DNA of 64,000 bases from Bacteroidota bacterium (GCA_020161395.1 JAIUOE010000002.1:434001-498000); one strand, 5' to 3'; numbered from the stretch's first letter, positions 1-8,903 are shown. Numbers and translations: made by a program. The notes: generated by a model not told the origin, from the sequence alone.

Positions 1-285
1 CTCGAAATCGATTTTCTTTTCTTACGGCAGGAATGGCTGATAAAAATTACAGAGGTAATTCCCGGCAGGCTGATTACTGACCTGCAGGAAAAAGGTCCCT
101 TCAAATTTTGGGAACACAACCACAAATTTTCCGGTGATAACGGTGCCGTTGTAATGTCGGATGAAATTAGATTCCTTCCGCCGTTCGGAATATTTGGGTG
201 GCTTGCTCTTCCTTTTGTATATTTACAACTCTATTTAATGTTTTCTGACAGACATCGAAGAACCAAAAAATATTTTGAGAGGTAA
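1..285 (+). CDS. SRPBCC-family protein, C-terminal part (5' end outside window)
   Basis: The frame is open from the first base to a TAA at 283-285, giving 94 residues of a C-terminus. It reads like the end of an SRPBCC/START-type ligand-binding protein of the kind fused to or found beside YfcH-type epimerases: a 'KGPFKFWEHNHKF' stretch followed by 'MSDEIRFLPPFG' and a hydrophobic helix matches the 'GPyk.W.H.H.F...D.v.Y..P.G' pattern of that family. Ligand unknown. The next gene follows after 6 bases, so the two are probably co-transcribed. The start and upstream domains cannot be seen. Confidence 0.7.
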   Translation, partial: LEIDFLFLRQEWLIKITEVIPGRLITDLQEKGPFKFWEHNHKFSGDNGAVVMSDEIRFLPPFGIFGWLALPFVYLQLYLMFSDRHRRTKKYFER

Positions 286-291
286 CAGAAT

Positions 292-786
292 TTGGATTTT
301 TTCGCAGAGATTCATCCAAAAGCAGTTCACTACCCGGTCGCTTTGCTCAGCATCTATCCGCTGCTTTTAATTATTTACAACTTTTACAAAAATGAGGTTC
401 TTGCAAAATCATCACTTTTGATGCTTGCCGGTGGAATCGCCGGTGTGGTATTTGCCCTCTTCACAGGAAACAGTGCGTTTCAATCTTTTGTGCAGGCAAA
501 TTCGTCACACCCTCAAATAAAGATGATTACCGAACTCATAGAAGTTCATGAGGATTTTGCAACAGCACTTACTTTTGTCTTCTCTGCTGCCTTTGTTCTT
601 AATTTTCTCTTTTTCGTAAAAATGTACATCAAAAAGGAAACTGATTCGAAGTTTGTCGTAAATGCACCGCGGATTCTTCTTGCCTTATCGGCACTCGGAC
701 TCTATTTCCTTTATAAGACAGCCGAGATCGGCGGAAAACTTGTTTTCGATTATGGTGTCGGCACCAAAAATTTCCATGTGAATTAA
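292..786 (+). CDS. DUF2231 integral membrane protein
   Basis: A 164-residue protein with the DUF2231 signature near its N-terminus ('IHPKAVHYPVALL', residues 6-18) and four hydrophobic segments (about 15-30, 40-55, 88-110, 125-143), so it is a small inner-membrane protein. The family is often called a predicted membrane protein and no reaction is established. Start is TTG, with a purine-rich GAGAGG at 277-282 as possible ribosome site, inside the end of the preceding gene. Its stop overlaps the start of the next gene by one base, indicating an operon from the SRPBCC gene onward. Confidence 0.8.
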   Translation: MDFFAEIHPKAVHYPVALLSIYPLLLIIYNFYKNEVLAKSSLLMLAGGIAGVVFALFTGNSAFQSFVQANSSHPQIKMITELIEVHEDFATALTFVFSAAFVLNFLFFVKMYIKKETDSKFVVNAPRILLALSALGLYFLYKTAEIGGKLVFDYGVGTKNFHVN

Positions 787-1376
787 TGAAAAAACTTACC
801 TTTTTCCTTTTGTTACTTTTATCCTTTAATGCCTTTGCCGGTGATCCGGGTGAAAGCAGAGCGAAGGGCTATTTCTTTGCCCTTGGGGTTGGTCCCCGGG
901 TTCCTTTCGGCAATTTTAGCTCCAAAACCATAATGGGTTACGGATTCAACGCCGAGCTGTCGTATGTGGACAACAAAATAATGCCCTACTTCATCTTTGG
1001 AAGAATTGGTTTTGAACAGTTCCCGGGCAGTCAGGACTTCTATCAGGATACAGAATATTCCCATTACAGCATGCAATACCTCCCCCTCTCAGTGGGAGTC
1101 AGGCACTACTTCCCGCCGATTCTGAAGAATGTTTTCCTGCTTACCCCTATCGCCGAAGTTTCAGGGTCGATGGTTATCTTTCAGGAACTGCACGATTTTA
1201 AACAGGGAATTAATAAAAACGGTTACATCGAAGACGGTGTCCGGTTTGGGGGAAGTGCCGGATTTGGAGTCTCTGCGTTTGTGCTTGAGGCAATGGCATC
1301 CTATAACATTTATAACGACAGTCACTTCATTTCGTTTGATTTGAGGGTCAGACTTCCTTTGTTTGTTTCATTCTAA
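786..1376 (+). CDS. Putative outer-membrane beta-barrel protein
   Basis: 196 residues beginning with a clear Sec signal peptide (lysines, 13 hydrophobic residues, cleavage after 'AFA' near residue 18). The mature part is rich in aromatic residues and glycine with alternating hydrophobic strands ('YFFALGVGPRVPFG', 'YGFNAELSYV', 'LPLSVGVRHYF') and ends in a strand with terminal Phe ('LPLFVSF'), as in outer-membrane beta-barrels of about eight strands. I do not recognise a specific family. It overlaps the DUF2231 gene by one base (TAATG type), so the two are likely translated together. Confidence 0.7.
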   Translation: MKKLTFFLLLLLSFNAFAGDPGESRAKGYFFALGVGPRVPFGNFSSKTIMGYGFNAELSYVDNKIMPYFIFGRIGFEQFPGSQDFYQDTEYSHYSMQYLPLSVGVRHYFPPILKNVFLLTPIAEVSGSMVIFQELHDFKQGINKNGYIEDGVRFGGSAGFGVSAFVLEAMASYNIYNDSHFISFDLRVRLPLFVSF

Positions 1377-1390
1377 TCAGGAAATTTCAA

Positions 1391-2173
1391 ATGAATTACA
1401 ATTTTCTTCTGTTTTCTCTCGAAAACAATATCGCCACAATTACAATTAACAGGCCGGACAAACTAAACGCCCTCAACGGCGATTTGTTGACCGAATTGGA
1501 AAATCTCATCGATCTTGTAAAAGAAAACATTGAGGTCAAAGTGGTTATTATTACGGGTGCCGGTGAGAAGTCATTTGTCGCAGGTGCTGATATTTCCGAG
1601 CTGGCAAAACTCTCTGTTTCAGAGGCAAGAAAATTTGCTCTCAAGGGTCAGAGAATTTTTTCCAAAATTGAGACTCTCGGAAAACCCGTTATTGCAGCAG
1701 TAAATGGTTTTGCATTGGGTGGCGGCTGTGAACTTGCCCTTGCATGCCATATTCGCTTCGCCTCTGCTAATGCCTTTTTTGGTCAGCCGGAAGTGAACCT
1801 TGGCACTATTCCGGGATACGGCGGTACTCAACGGCTCGCCAGACTCGTGAACACCGGAAGAGCTCTTGAAATGATTCTCGGCGGCGACAGAGTCTCAGCT
1901 TCCGAAGCCTTTGAAATGGGGCTTGCGAATAAAGTATATGAAAAAGAAGAACTCCTCTACAAGACGATGGAATTCGCCCAAAAACTCGTTCAAAAGCCCG
2001 GTCATGCTCTGAATTACGCACTTGGTGCGGTTCTCGCCACTAACGAGCTAAATCTTGATGCCGGACTCGATTTTGAAGCATCCCTATTCGCCTTGAGTGC
2101 GGGAACGGGTGACTTTAAGGAAGGGACTTCTGCTTTTCTTGAAAAAAGGAAGCCAGAATTTAAGGGGAATTAA
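1391..2173 (+). CDS. Enoyl-CoA hydratase/isomerase family protein (crotonase)
   Basis: 260 residues, normal length for a bacterial enoyl-CoA hydratase. The crotonase oxyanion-hole motif 'SFVAGADISEL' is at about residues 58-68. Both catalytic glutamates of hydratases appear to be present: one in 'GGGCELALACH' and one in 'QPEVNLGTIPGYGGTQRL'. Together these favour a true 2-enoyl-CoA hydratase (or 3-hydroxybutyryl-CoA dehydratase) of beta-oxidation or butyrate-type metabolism in the cytoplasm. No other fatty-acid gene lies nearby, so the substrate is uncertain. ATG start 14 bases after the previous stop, preceded by AGGAAA. Confidence 0.9.
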   Translation: MNYNFLLFSLENNIATITINRPDKLNALNGDLLTELENLIDLVKENIEVKVVIITGAGEKSFVAGADISELAKLSVSEARKFALKGQRIFSKIETLGKPVIAAVNGFALGGGCELALACHIRFASANAFFGQPEVNLGTIPGYGGTQRLARLVNTGRALEMILGGDRVSASEAFEMGLANKVYEKEELLYKTMEFAQKLVQKPGHALNYALGAVLATNELNLDAGLDFEASLFALSAGTGDFKEGTSAFLEKRKPEFKGN

Positions 2174-2190
2174 TTGCCGGGTTCACACAG

Positions 2191-3210
2191 TTGATCAAAT
2201 TTAAACTCGTAATTATCGTTCTTTTGGTGGTTGCCAATATCTTTGTCTTTTTCAATTACAAAGAGGCAAAAACTGCAGAGAAAAAGGTGGTTGAAGAGGC
2301 TGTTCCGGTCAAAAAAAGACCACTCTCTCCCTTTATTGTCGATTCTGTTGTAAAGGCAACCCTGACCGAGTTCTCAATCCCCGATTCTTTTTATGTGAAA
2401 AGTAAAAAGAAAAAGAAAATCCACAAACTTTTTGTACCGGAAGATTTGCCTCTTCCGACAATTGAAAATATCATATACAACAAGCTGGGTGAATTCGAAG
2501 GAAAAGTTAAGGCGGGCTATAGTAAAAAGGAAAAAGGAACTCTCTTTTCGATCCCTTTTAGTGATACTCTGGACTATGCATTTTTGGTACAAAGGAAGAA
2601 GGGGTACACCAGACCTTCCCCGGTCATTTCAATTGTAATCAGCGGATACGAAAAATCTGCCGAAGAAACCAAAAAATATCTGAGAGACTACCCTGAGCCA
2701 TATGTCATTCTGCTGAAACCCACAAAAAGTGTCCAGGTTTTATCGAAAGACTTTGACGATCAGCAGCTCCCCTACGCCGTCCTCGTGGGAAGTGAAGATG
2801 CCGATCTCGAATTTCGAATATCAGAAGACCATCCTAAAAAAAGAATTGAAACAACAATATCCGGTCTCATTAACTCATTTCCGAATGCAGCATTCTTCTA
2901 TGTCGATCATTCCTCGGCTCTTGGCAATTCTGTAATTCTTCCCTTTGTCAAAGAAAAATTTGAATTGAAAAAGAAGCTGCTGATCAAATCGAATATTTTC
3001 ATTCCTGTAAGTGGAAACGATTCAACGGAGACTGTGAATGCTTTTAATGAAGAATATTCAAAAAACAGGAAGAAACACAATCTCGTATTTATCCTGAAAC
3101 CTGAGTCAATCATCTGGCTCGAGGGAGAGATAAAAAAACTCCGTAAAAAAGGGGTTAAAATATCAGGAACATTCGAGACAGGCGGACAAACAGCCCCTGC
3201 TACTCCCTGA
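2191..3210 (+). CDS. Divergent polysaccharide-deacetylase-like protein, membrane-anchored
   Basis: 339 residues with TTG start, an N-terminal membrane anchor (residues 5-22) and a basic, Pro-containing linker. From about residue 147 ('VISIVISGYEKSAEETKKYL') the order of elements resembles the divergent polysaccharide deacetylase family (pfam04748): a first strand, 'PEPYVILLKPT', 'PNAAFFYVDHSSALGNSV', 'LLIKSNIFIPV' and a final 'ESIIWLEGEIKKLRKKGVKI'. The metal-site D and H residues expected after the first strand and in the NNHMGS-like motif are not evident, so it is probably a non-catalytic relative. Its end overlaps the convergent M16 gene by 11 bases. Family assignment is by eye. Confidence 0.5.
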   Translation: MIKFKLVIIVLLVVANIFVFFNYKEAKTAEKKVVEEAVPVKKRPLSPFIVDSVVKATLTEFSIPDSFYVKSKKKKKIHKLFVPEDLPLPTIENIIYNKLGEFEGKVKAGYSKKEKGTLFSIPFSDTLDYAFLVQRKKGYTRPSPVISIVISGYEKSAEETKKYLRDYPEPYVILLKPTKSVQVLSKDFDDQQLPYAVLVGSEDADLEFRISEDHPKKRIETTISGLINSFPNAAFFYVDHSSALGNSVILPFVKEKFELKKKLLIKSNIFIPVSGNDSTETVNAFNEEYSKNRKKHNLVFILKPESIIWLEGEIKKLRKKGVKISGTFETGGQTAPATP

Positions 3211-4579
3211 TTACTACCATACCTTTGTCATTAACTTCTACCACTCCCCGCATTAACGGTTTGGGGATGGTCTTTACAATTTCCTCCATGTCACCGACAA
3301 GCACAATCTGCATGTTTTCGAGCAGCATATATTTGTTGGCGGCAGTAATTGCCTGATCGATGTTTATTTTACCATAGCCTTTTCTGCTGACACTGAAGTA
3401 ATCAAGAGGCAAATCCCGTTGTACGAGAGACCTTTGCAGCGCAGAGACCATGCCGTAGGTCTCAAACATGAATGTATCACTCCGGGTCGACTGGTTTTTA
3501 ACAAACTCGAGCTCTTCTTCGGTTATATTCTTTCTGATCAGATTCATTTCTTTCAGGATTTCAATAAGTGCCGCTCCGGTATTTTGTGTATCCACTGAAG
3601 TACTTATGATATACTGACCCGAATATTTCATCATGTACATAAATGAGTGAATCCCGTAGGTGAATCCCTTCTCTTCACGCAGGTTCTTAATGAGTCTGCT
3701 GTTGAAGTGTCCCCCGAAAATATTGTTTACCAGAGTGAATGCCAGATCATCAACTGAAAGCTTCAGTGGATCCAAAGGAAAACCACCAAGCATTTCTGTT
3801 TGTGGAGCATCTTTTCTGTCTAAAATGTAGATCCTGAGATCACGAAGTGAGTAGTCTGTGTCAACCTTTTCGCAATTGTGTACTCCCATTCTCCCTTTAA
3901 AGTTTCTCTTTATTGCGTCTTCCACGGTGGACCATTCAAGGTCTGTGACGACTGTAAATACCGGTTTAACGGGTTCAATTCTTTCTGCATGGAAAAAGGT
4001 GACATCCGAAAGCGTCATTTCCTCAATCGATTCTTCGGTTGCAGCCTGAGAAGTATAAGCATTAGGTCTCCCCTGCACGATTTTACCAAACAGTCTCCAT
4101 GCCATCGCCTGTGGCTGGTTTTTAGCCTGCTGGATTGCATTTCTGATCTTGTCTCTCTCCCGTTCAAAATCCTCAAGTTTGAAATGTGGATCGTAAACCA
4201 CCTCGGACACTATTTTCATCATCAAATCGAGGTCATCGGAGAGTCCGCTGATGCTCACCTCAAAATTGTCACTTCCTGCCATTATACTGAGTGACAGTCC
4301 CCTGCTTTCGAGAAGTGCATTAAGCTGCAGAGAATCCCACTCTCCGGCGCCTTCATCGAGAAGTGCCGCAGTAAGTTGTGCAAGCCCCTCTCCGCCAACG
4401 GGATCATACTTTGATCCGGCTTCCACAATGAAAGTCACCACGGTTATCGGCAGACCCTCTTTCCTCTGAAATATCACCCTTGAGCCATTCTCGAGGAAAT
4501 ATTCCGGGAATACAGGTGGAACATAGTCATTTTTTATCGCAGGAGCAGGCGCCTTTGATCTGTCCAATGTTTTTATCAT
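3200..4579 (-). CDS. M16 (pitrilysin/MPP-like) peptidase subunit, zinc site absent
   Basis: 459 residues with the M16 two-domain layout: N-terminal fold ('GSRVIFQRKEGLPITVVTFIVEAGSKYDP') and C-terminal fold with 'LRIYILDRKDAPQTEMLGGFP' and 'NIFGGHFNSRLIKNLREEKGFTYGIHS'. The HxxEH zinc motif is replaced: in 'EGLAQLTAALL' the positions are Gln68, Ala71 and Ala72. In paired M16 enzymes such a subunit provides substrate binding for an active partner. The active partner is the gene directly upstream, whose stop overlaps this start by 4 bases. No signal peptide is visible, so a cytoplasmic heterodimer is the simplest reading. It converges on the preceding + strand gene with an 11-base overlap. Confidence 0.88.
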   Translation of the reverse strand: MIKTLDRSKAPAPAIKNDYVPPVFPEYFLENGSRVIFQRKEGLPITVVTFIVEAGSKYDPVGGEGLAQLTAALLDEGAGEWDSLQLNALLESRGLSLSIMAGSDNFEVSISGLSDDLDLMMKIVSEVVYDPHFKLEDFERERDKIRNAIQQAKNQPQAMAWRLFGKIVQGRPNAYTSQAATEESIEEMTLSDVTFFHAERIEPVKPVFTVVTDLEWSTVEDAIKRNFKGRMGVHNCEKVDTDYSLRDLRIYILDRKDAPQTEMLGGFPLDPLKLSVDDLAFTLVNNIFGGHFNSRLIKNLREEKGFTYGIHSFMYMMKYSGQYIISTSVDTQNTGAALIEILKEMNLIRKNITEEELEFVKNQSTRSDTFMFETYGMVSALQRSLVQRDLPLDYFSVSRKGYGKINIDQAITAANKYMLLENMQIVLVGDMEEIVKTIPKPLMRGVVEVNDKGMVVIRE

Positions 4580-5841
4580 TTTCCACCTCCGGGTACAATC
4601 AACAATCTGGCATAATTTTCAGTTGTATATTTTAGTGCCACAGCTTTCAATTCATCTGCATCGATGGATTCAATCGTATTCAGGATATTCTCCATCTCAT
4701 TTGGATTACCTGTGTAAAAATTGTACTCGTTCATTCGCGAAGCAATTGCATTCACACTCTGCATATTATAGATCGCTTGAACTTTATAGTTATATTTAAT
4801 TCTTTGCATCTCTTCTGCTGAAATTTCGCTGTTCAGCGCTTTGTGCAACTCATCAATTATCTCCTTCTCCATCTCTTCCGGATCAATTCCGGGTTTCACA
4901 AGGGCGGTCAGAAGGTTCATACCGTGATATTTCCCGGTGTAGTTGGAAAACTCGATGTTTTGAAGAGACTCATCTGTAAAGACAAACTTTTTGTGCAGAC
5001 GGGAGTTTTTTGATGAAGTCAGGAAATCGCCTGTCAGAGCAAGAGCTATATCTTCGCGGGTAAATGCAGTTGTTGAAGGCCAGGCAAACATCAGTTTTGG
5101 AAGGTAAACTTTGTCGACAAATACTTCTTTTACGGTTTCCCGGAGTGAAAATTCTTCCACTTTTCCGGGTGCAGGTGGAGGGACAGTACCTTTTATTTCA
5201 CAAAAATATTTGTTTATGAGTTCTTTTGCGTGGTCAATTTCGATATCTCCGCCAACCACAAGAGTGGCATTGGAGGGAGAATAAAATGTGTTAAAAAATT
5301 CCCTTACATCATCCAAATCAATCGATAAAATATCGTTCATGTATCCTATTACGGGTCTCCGATAAGGGTGACCTTCAGGATACACAAGTTTCAACAACTT
5401 CTCGAAACCAAGACCGTAGGGTGCGTTATCGTACCGTTCCAGTCTTTCGTTTTTTACTACATCTATTTGATTTGAAAGTGTTTCCTGAACAAGTGCTGGC
5501 AGGAACCAGCCCATTCTGTCTGATTCGAGCCACAAACCGAGTTCGAGGTGTGTGGATGGTAGTTTGTCGAAATATACTGTCCTGTCGAATGTTGTGTTGG
5601 CATTCAGGTTACCGCCGGTCTCCTGAATATAGTGAAAATGTTTCCCTTTCGGAACATTTACAGACCCCTGAAACATCATGTGCTCGAAGAGATGCGCAAG
5701 TCCCGATTTACGGTTTCCTTCATTTGCACTGCCGGTTTTGTAAAGCAGGTTGATCGAAACAATCGGATTTTGATTGTCCCTTGAAAGAATTACTTCAAGA
5801 CCATTGTCCATGAAATATTTCTCATAATTAATGTTAATCAT
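4576..5841 (-). CDS. M16 zinc metallopeptidase, active subunit
   Basis: 421 residues. The inverted zinc motif HxxEH is intact (His50, Glu53, His54 in 'GLAHLFEHMMFQG'), followed about 75 residues later by 'VVKNERLERYDNAPYG', the conserved segment bearing the third zinc-ligand glutamate, and then 'YPEGHPYRRPVIG'. It should hydrolyse peptides or small unfolded proteins. The 4-base overlap with the catalytically silent M16 gene downstream points to an obligate pair like PqqF/YmxG or mitochondrial processing-peptidase subunits. It starts 10 bases downstream of the lepB stop, so a processing operon with signal peptidase is plausible. Confidence 0.93.
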   Translation of the reverse strand: MININYEKYFMDNGLEVILSRDNQNPIVSINLLYKTGSANEGNRKSGLAHLFEHMMFQGSVNVPKGKHFHYIQETGGNLNANTTFDRTVYFDKLPSTHLELGLWLESDRMGWFLPALVQETLSNQIDVVKNERLERYDNAPYGLGFEKLLKLVYPEGHPYRRPVIGYMNDILSIDLDDVREFFNTFYSPSNATLVVGGDIEIDHAKELINKYFCEIKGTVPPPAPGKVEEFSLRETVKEVFVDKVYLPKLMFAWPSTTAFTREDIALALTGDFLTSSKNSRLHKKFVFTDESLQNIEFSNYTGKYHGMNLLTALVKPGIDPEEMEKEIIDELHKALNSEISAEEMQRIKYNYKVQAIYNMQSVNAIASRMNEYNFYTGNPNEMENILNTIESIDADELKAVALKYTTENYARLLIVPGGGK

Positions 5842-5851
5842 TTTACCCTCA

Positions 5852-6703
5852 TTAGTTGAGTATTTTTAGAATCCTGTCTCCTCTTATTGATCCCAGCAAA
5901 CGGAAAAGATCGCTGAACGGGATCTTGTTATCCCAGGAGAACAGGACAAAAACCGCCTTGCCAACGATCATATTGCGTGCAACGGGACCCCAAAATCTTG
6001 AGTCAGAAGAGTCATCCCTGTTATCACCCATCATGAAATAGTAGTCTTCCTGGAACTCGTACTCATCAACTGCCTTGTCTTTTATAAACACCTGACCGTT
6101 GGTTATCTTTACCACTTCCTCACCAAATTCCCTGTTGATGAAGTGCTGCCATCCGATTGCGGACTGAGGCGTAAGTTTTACCTTGGCGCCTTTTTTAGGC
6201 ACAACAAAAGGACCAAAATTGTCAGGGTTCCAGTTCTCGTAACCCGGGAACATGTATGCAGCAATTCTTGGATCGTTCTGAGAAGCCCCGTACTGAATGT
6301 ATGGTGGAAGTGGTGCCGGTTTACCGTTTACAAATACTACCTTGCTACGAACGACAAGTGTGTCCCCGGGCAAGCCGATGCATCTTTTTACATACTGAAT
6401 ATTCTCAGGATTCGGTCTGAATTCCCCTTTTTCGCCGGGGAAATCGAAGACAACAATGTCACCTCTGTCAGGGTCTGTAAAGATATCCCAGCGGAAGTGA
6501 GGTATTTTAATCTCTGTGTAAGGAATGAATTTCGGTGAATTGATTCCGTAGATGAATTTGTTGACAACAACAAAATCACCCACTAAAATTGTGCTCTCCA
6601 TCGATGGAGTGGGAATTCGGGTGTTCTGAAAGAAAAATGATATAATAAAGAGTGCTGCAACAAAAGCTTGAAGCAATGACTTCAGCTCTTTTTTTACATT
6701 CAA
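5852..6703 (-). CDS. lepB: Signal peptidase I
   Basis: 283 residues with one N-terminal transmembrane helix (about residues 10-27). The Ser/Lys dyad is present: Ser34 in 'PTPSMESTILVGD' and Lys106 in 'YVKRCIGLPGDT'. The later box 'MGDNRDDSSDSRFWGPV' is also complete. It removes signal peptides from Sec-exported proteins at the outer face of the inner membrane. The long insert between the Lys box and the last box (roughly residues 115-215) is common in Bacteroidota enzymes. It leads a tight run with the two M16 genes. Confidence 0.96.
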   Translation of the reverse strand: MNVKKELKSLLQAFVAALFIISFFFQNTRIPTPSMESTILVGDFVVVNKFIYGINSPKFIPYTEIKIPHFRWDIFTDPDRGDIVVFDFPGEKGEFRPNPENIQYVKRCIGLPGDTLVVRSKVVFVNGKPAPLPPYIQYGASQNDPRIAAYMFPGYENWNPDNFGPFVVPKKGAKVKLTPQSAIGWQHFINREFGEEVVKITNGQVFIKDKAVDEYEFQEDYYFMMGDNRDDSSDSRFWGPVARNMIVGKAVFVLFSWDNKIPFSDLFRLLGSIRGDRILKILN

Positions 6704-6782
6704 GATTTTTTCTCCAAATTAAAATGTAAATTTACGAAAAGAGGAGTTATTAAGAGGTTGAAAGTTTTGTGACCTTCCGGTT

Positions 6783-8240
6783 TCAAGCCCGGTTTTTCAG
6801 ACTTTTAAGCAATATTTCGTTGACGACGGCAGGATTTGCCTTACCCTTGGTTTCCCTCATGATTTTACCCACAAAGAAACCTGCTACTTTTTCCTTACCG
6901 CTTAAATACTCCTGTACCTGTGCCGGATTTTCGTCGAGGAGTTTTTCAACCACCTGCTCAAGCTCAGCGGTATTCGATATCTGCATCAAACCCTCTCTCT
7001 CCACAATTGTCAGAGGATCCGTCGGTTCCTGCAGCATGAAGGCGAATACTTCCTTGGCAATCTTACCTGATATGACCCCCGAAGTGATGAGATTCACGAG
7101 TTCTGCCAGTCGTTTTGGTTCTATGGTGAACCCGGTAAGTAAAATCTTTTCCTCATTGGCAACCTTCAAAGCTTCAGTCATTATCCAGTTGCTAATCTCT
7201 TTGTAATTTTGGGTGTATTTTACACATTCTTCAAAGTAATGAGTATAGTCCGGTTGTTGAGTCAGAATTGAGGCATCATATGGAGGAAGATTGAAAACGG
7301 TTTCATAGCGAATCCTCTTTGCATCAGGAAGCTCCGGCAGTGATGTTTTTACCCTCTCAAACCAGTCATCGTCTATTTCGAGCGGCATCAAATCCGGGTC
7401 AGGGAAATATCTGTAGTCATGGGAATCCTCTTTCGATCTCATCGGGGTTACAATTCCTCTGTCGGCATTCCATAGCAGTGTCTGTTGCACTATTTTTCCG
7501 CCATCCTCGAGAATGTCTATCTGTCTTTCAATCTCAAAATTGATTGCCCTTTCAACATTCCGGAACGAGTTCATGTTTTTTACTTCTGTTTTGGTGCCCA
7601 GTTTTTGTTCACCGCGCAACCTTACTGAAATGTTGGCATCACATCTCAAAGATCCCTCTTCCATATTGCCATCGCAAATGCCGAGGAAAAGAAGTGTCTG
7701 TCGCAGCTTTTTAAGATATGCGGCGGCTTCGGCACCACTTCTCAGATCAGGTTCACTCACAATTTCAATGAGAGGAACTCCACACCTGTTGACATCTACA
7801 AGAGTGCTCTCTCCCCTGTCGTGGATTGATTTTCCCGCATCTTCCTCAAGATGAGCTCTTGTTACACCAATCTCCTTTATTGTGCCATCTTCCGACTCGA
7901 TTTTCACAACACCCCTGCCGACAACAGGAAGCGAGAACTGGGAAATCTGGTATCCTTTTGGCAGATCAGGATAGAAGTAATTTTTTCGGGCGAATATGGA
8001 ATGGCGGTTCACTTCAGCATCGAGTGCAATCCCGAGCCTGATGGCAAATTCGACAGCCTGCCTGTTTAATACCGGCAGAGTTCCGGGATGTCCGAGACAA
8101 ACCGGACAGAGATTACTGTTCGGGTTTTCTGAAAAAACCGCTGAACAGCCACAAAATATCTTTGTTTTTGTTTTGAGTTGTGCATGAACCTCCAATCCAA
8201 TTACAGGTTCATATTTTTCAAGCAGGGAGTGAAATGTCAT
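6783..8240 (-). CDS. gatB: Aspartyl/glutamyl-tRNA amidotransferase subunit B
   Basis: 485 residues, full length. It opens with 'YEPVIGLEVHAQLKTKTKIFCGC', has the zinc cysteines (CGC and 'CPVCLGHPG'), the cradle motif 'KNYFYPDLPKGYQISQ', and the helical/YqeY tail ('EVNLITSGVISGKIAKEVF' region and 'NPAVVNEILLKSL'). With GatA and GatC, not seen here, it converts Glu-tRNA(Gln) and/or Asp-tRNA(Asn) to the amidated forms. The start ATG is 3 bases after the stop of the upstream amylase fragment, so gatB may be translationally coupled to that small ORF. Confidence 0.97.
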   Translation of the reverse strand: MTFHSLLEKYEPVIGLEVHAQLKTKTKIFCGCSAVFSENPNSNLCPVCLGHPGTLPVLNRQAVEFAIRLGIALDAEVNRHSIFARKNYFYPDLPKGYQISQFSLPVVGRGVVKIESEDGTIKEIGVTRAHLEEDAGKSIHDRGESTLVDVNRCGVPLIEIVSEPDLRSGAEAAAYLKKLRQTLLFLGICDGNMEEGSLRCDANISVRLRGEQKLGTKTEVKNMNSFRNVERAINFEIERQIDILEDGGKIVQQTLLWNADRGIVTPMRSKEDSHDYRYFPDPDLMPLEIDDDWFERVKTSLPELPDAKRIRYETVFNLPPYDASILTQQPDYTHYFEECVKYTQNYKEISNWIMTEALKVANEEKILLTGFTIEPKRLAELVNLITSGVISGKIAKEVFAFMLQEPTDPLTIVEREGLMQISNTAELEQVVEKLLDENPAQVQEYLSGKEKVAGFFVGKIMRETKGKANPAVVNEILLKSLKNRA

Positions 8241-8243
8241 GCT

Positions 8244-8582
8244 CTATTTTTTTGAGTAAATGGCATTCCCGTAAGGCGAAAGGGTTAATTTTATCCTGTC
8301 CTCGAATTGTTCAGTCTCTCCGGAAAATGCCTCGGTGTAAACTCCCGAGTAATTACCCAACTGAAGTTCAATCGTTTTTTCTTCTCCGGATAAATTGAAA
8401 CAGGCAAGAACATAACTGTCGTCAGCTTCACGCATAAATGCGATTACCTTACCATCAAGATTCTCGTCGAGTCGAACCAGATCACCACCTTTAATCCCCT
8501 TGTATAAAGCAGGATTAACTTTTTTAAGTCGCGAAAGGGTCCTGTAGAGTTCTGTCATTTTATTTTTTCCGTTTTTATTCAT
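8244..8582 (-). CDS. Alpha-amylase C-terminal domain fragment
   Basis: 112 residues from the ATG at 8582 (a TTG one codon earlier is possible). The sequence 'LYRTLSRLKKVNPALYKG' is the end of the catalytic barrel of GH13 amylases ('YrkLirLRkenpAL.kG'), and the rest ('VIAFMREADDSYVLACFNLSGEE') is the C-terminal all-beta domain. The catalytic barrel itself is missing, and I find no amylase-like frame in the 318 bases upstream, so this is either a decayed gene or a domain retained as a small protein. It ends 3 bases before gatB. No strong ribosome site is visible. Confidence 0.6.
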   Translation of the reverse strand: MNKNGKNKMTELYRTLSRLKKVNPALYKGIKGGDLVRLDENLDGKVIAFMREADDSYVLACFNLSGEEKTIELQLGNYSGVYTEAFSGETEQFEDRIKLTLSPYGNAIYSKK

Positions 8583-8585
8583 CAA

Positions 8586-8903
8586 ATCAAATCTTCGTAT
8601 TTTTGCTGTTGGAATGTCTGAACTGATATAGCTGTAACATTCCGGCTGAACCTGCGAATCGTTTATTTTGAGCAGATCAGGAACTTAAGGTTTCAAGATA
8701 CTGTTGTATAATTTATATGGTTTATGCTCAAAAGTAACCTGCTAATTTAACGATATTGGCTAACATAAAAAACAGCTAAAATTAATATTTTTTTTAGTAG
8801 GGAATTAATAATTATACCAGAATTAGTAATAAATTTATATCTTTACATTTGAGAATCAGAAAATTTAATTCGCTCTTTATTAATAATAAAACCGTTTATT
8901 CAG
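8586..8903. other. AT-rich gene-free gap between divergent genes
   Basis: A 318-base gap between the amylase fragment (-) and the AAA ATPase (+). The right half is very AT-rich with long A and T runs. No amylase remnant, RNA gene or hairpin was recognised. A TAnnTTTG-like element sits at 8844-8851 before the ATPase. Confidence 0.6.
8844..8851 (+). promoter_or_regulatory. Possible -7 element (TACATTTG) of the AAA ATPase gene
   Basis: TACATTTG fits the Bacteroidota -7 consensus TAnnTTTG and is identical to the -7 element of the B12 operon in this window. It lies 52 bases before the ATPase ATG. No good TTG is seen at the -33 position (19-21 bases upstream), so support is weak. Confidence 0.3.
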
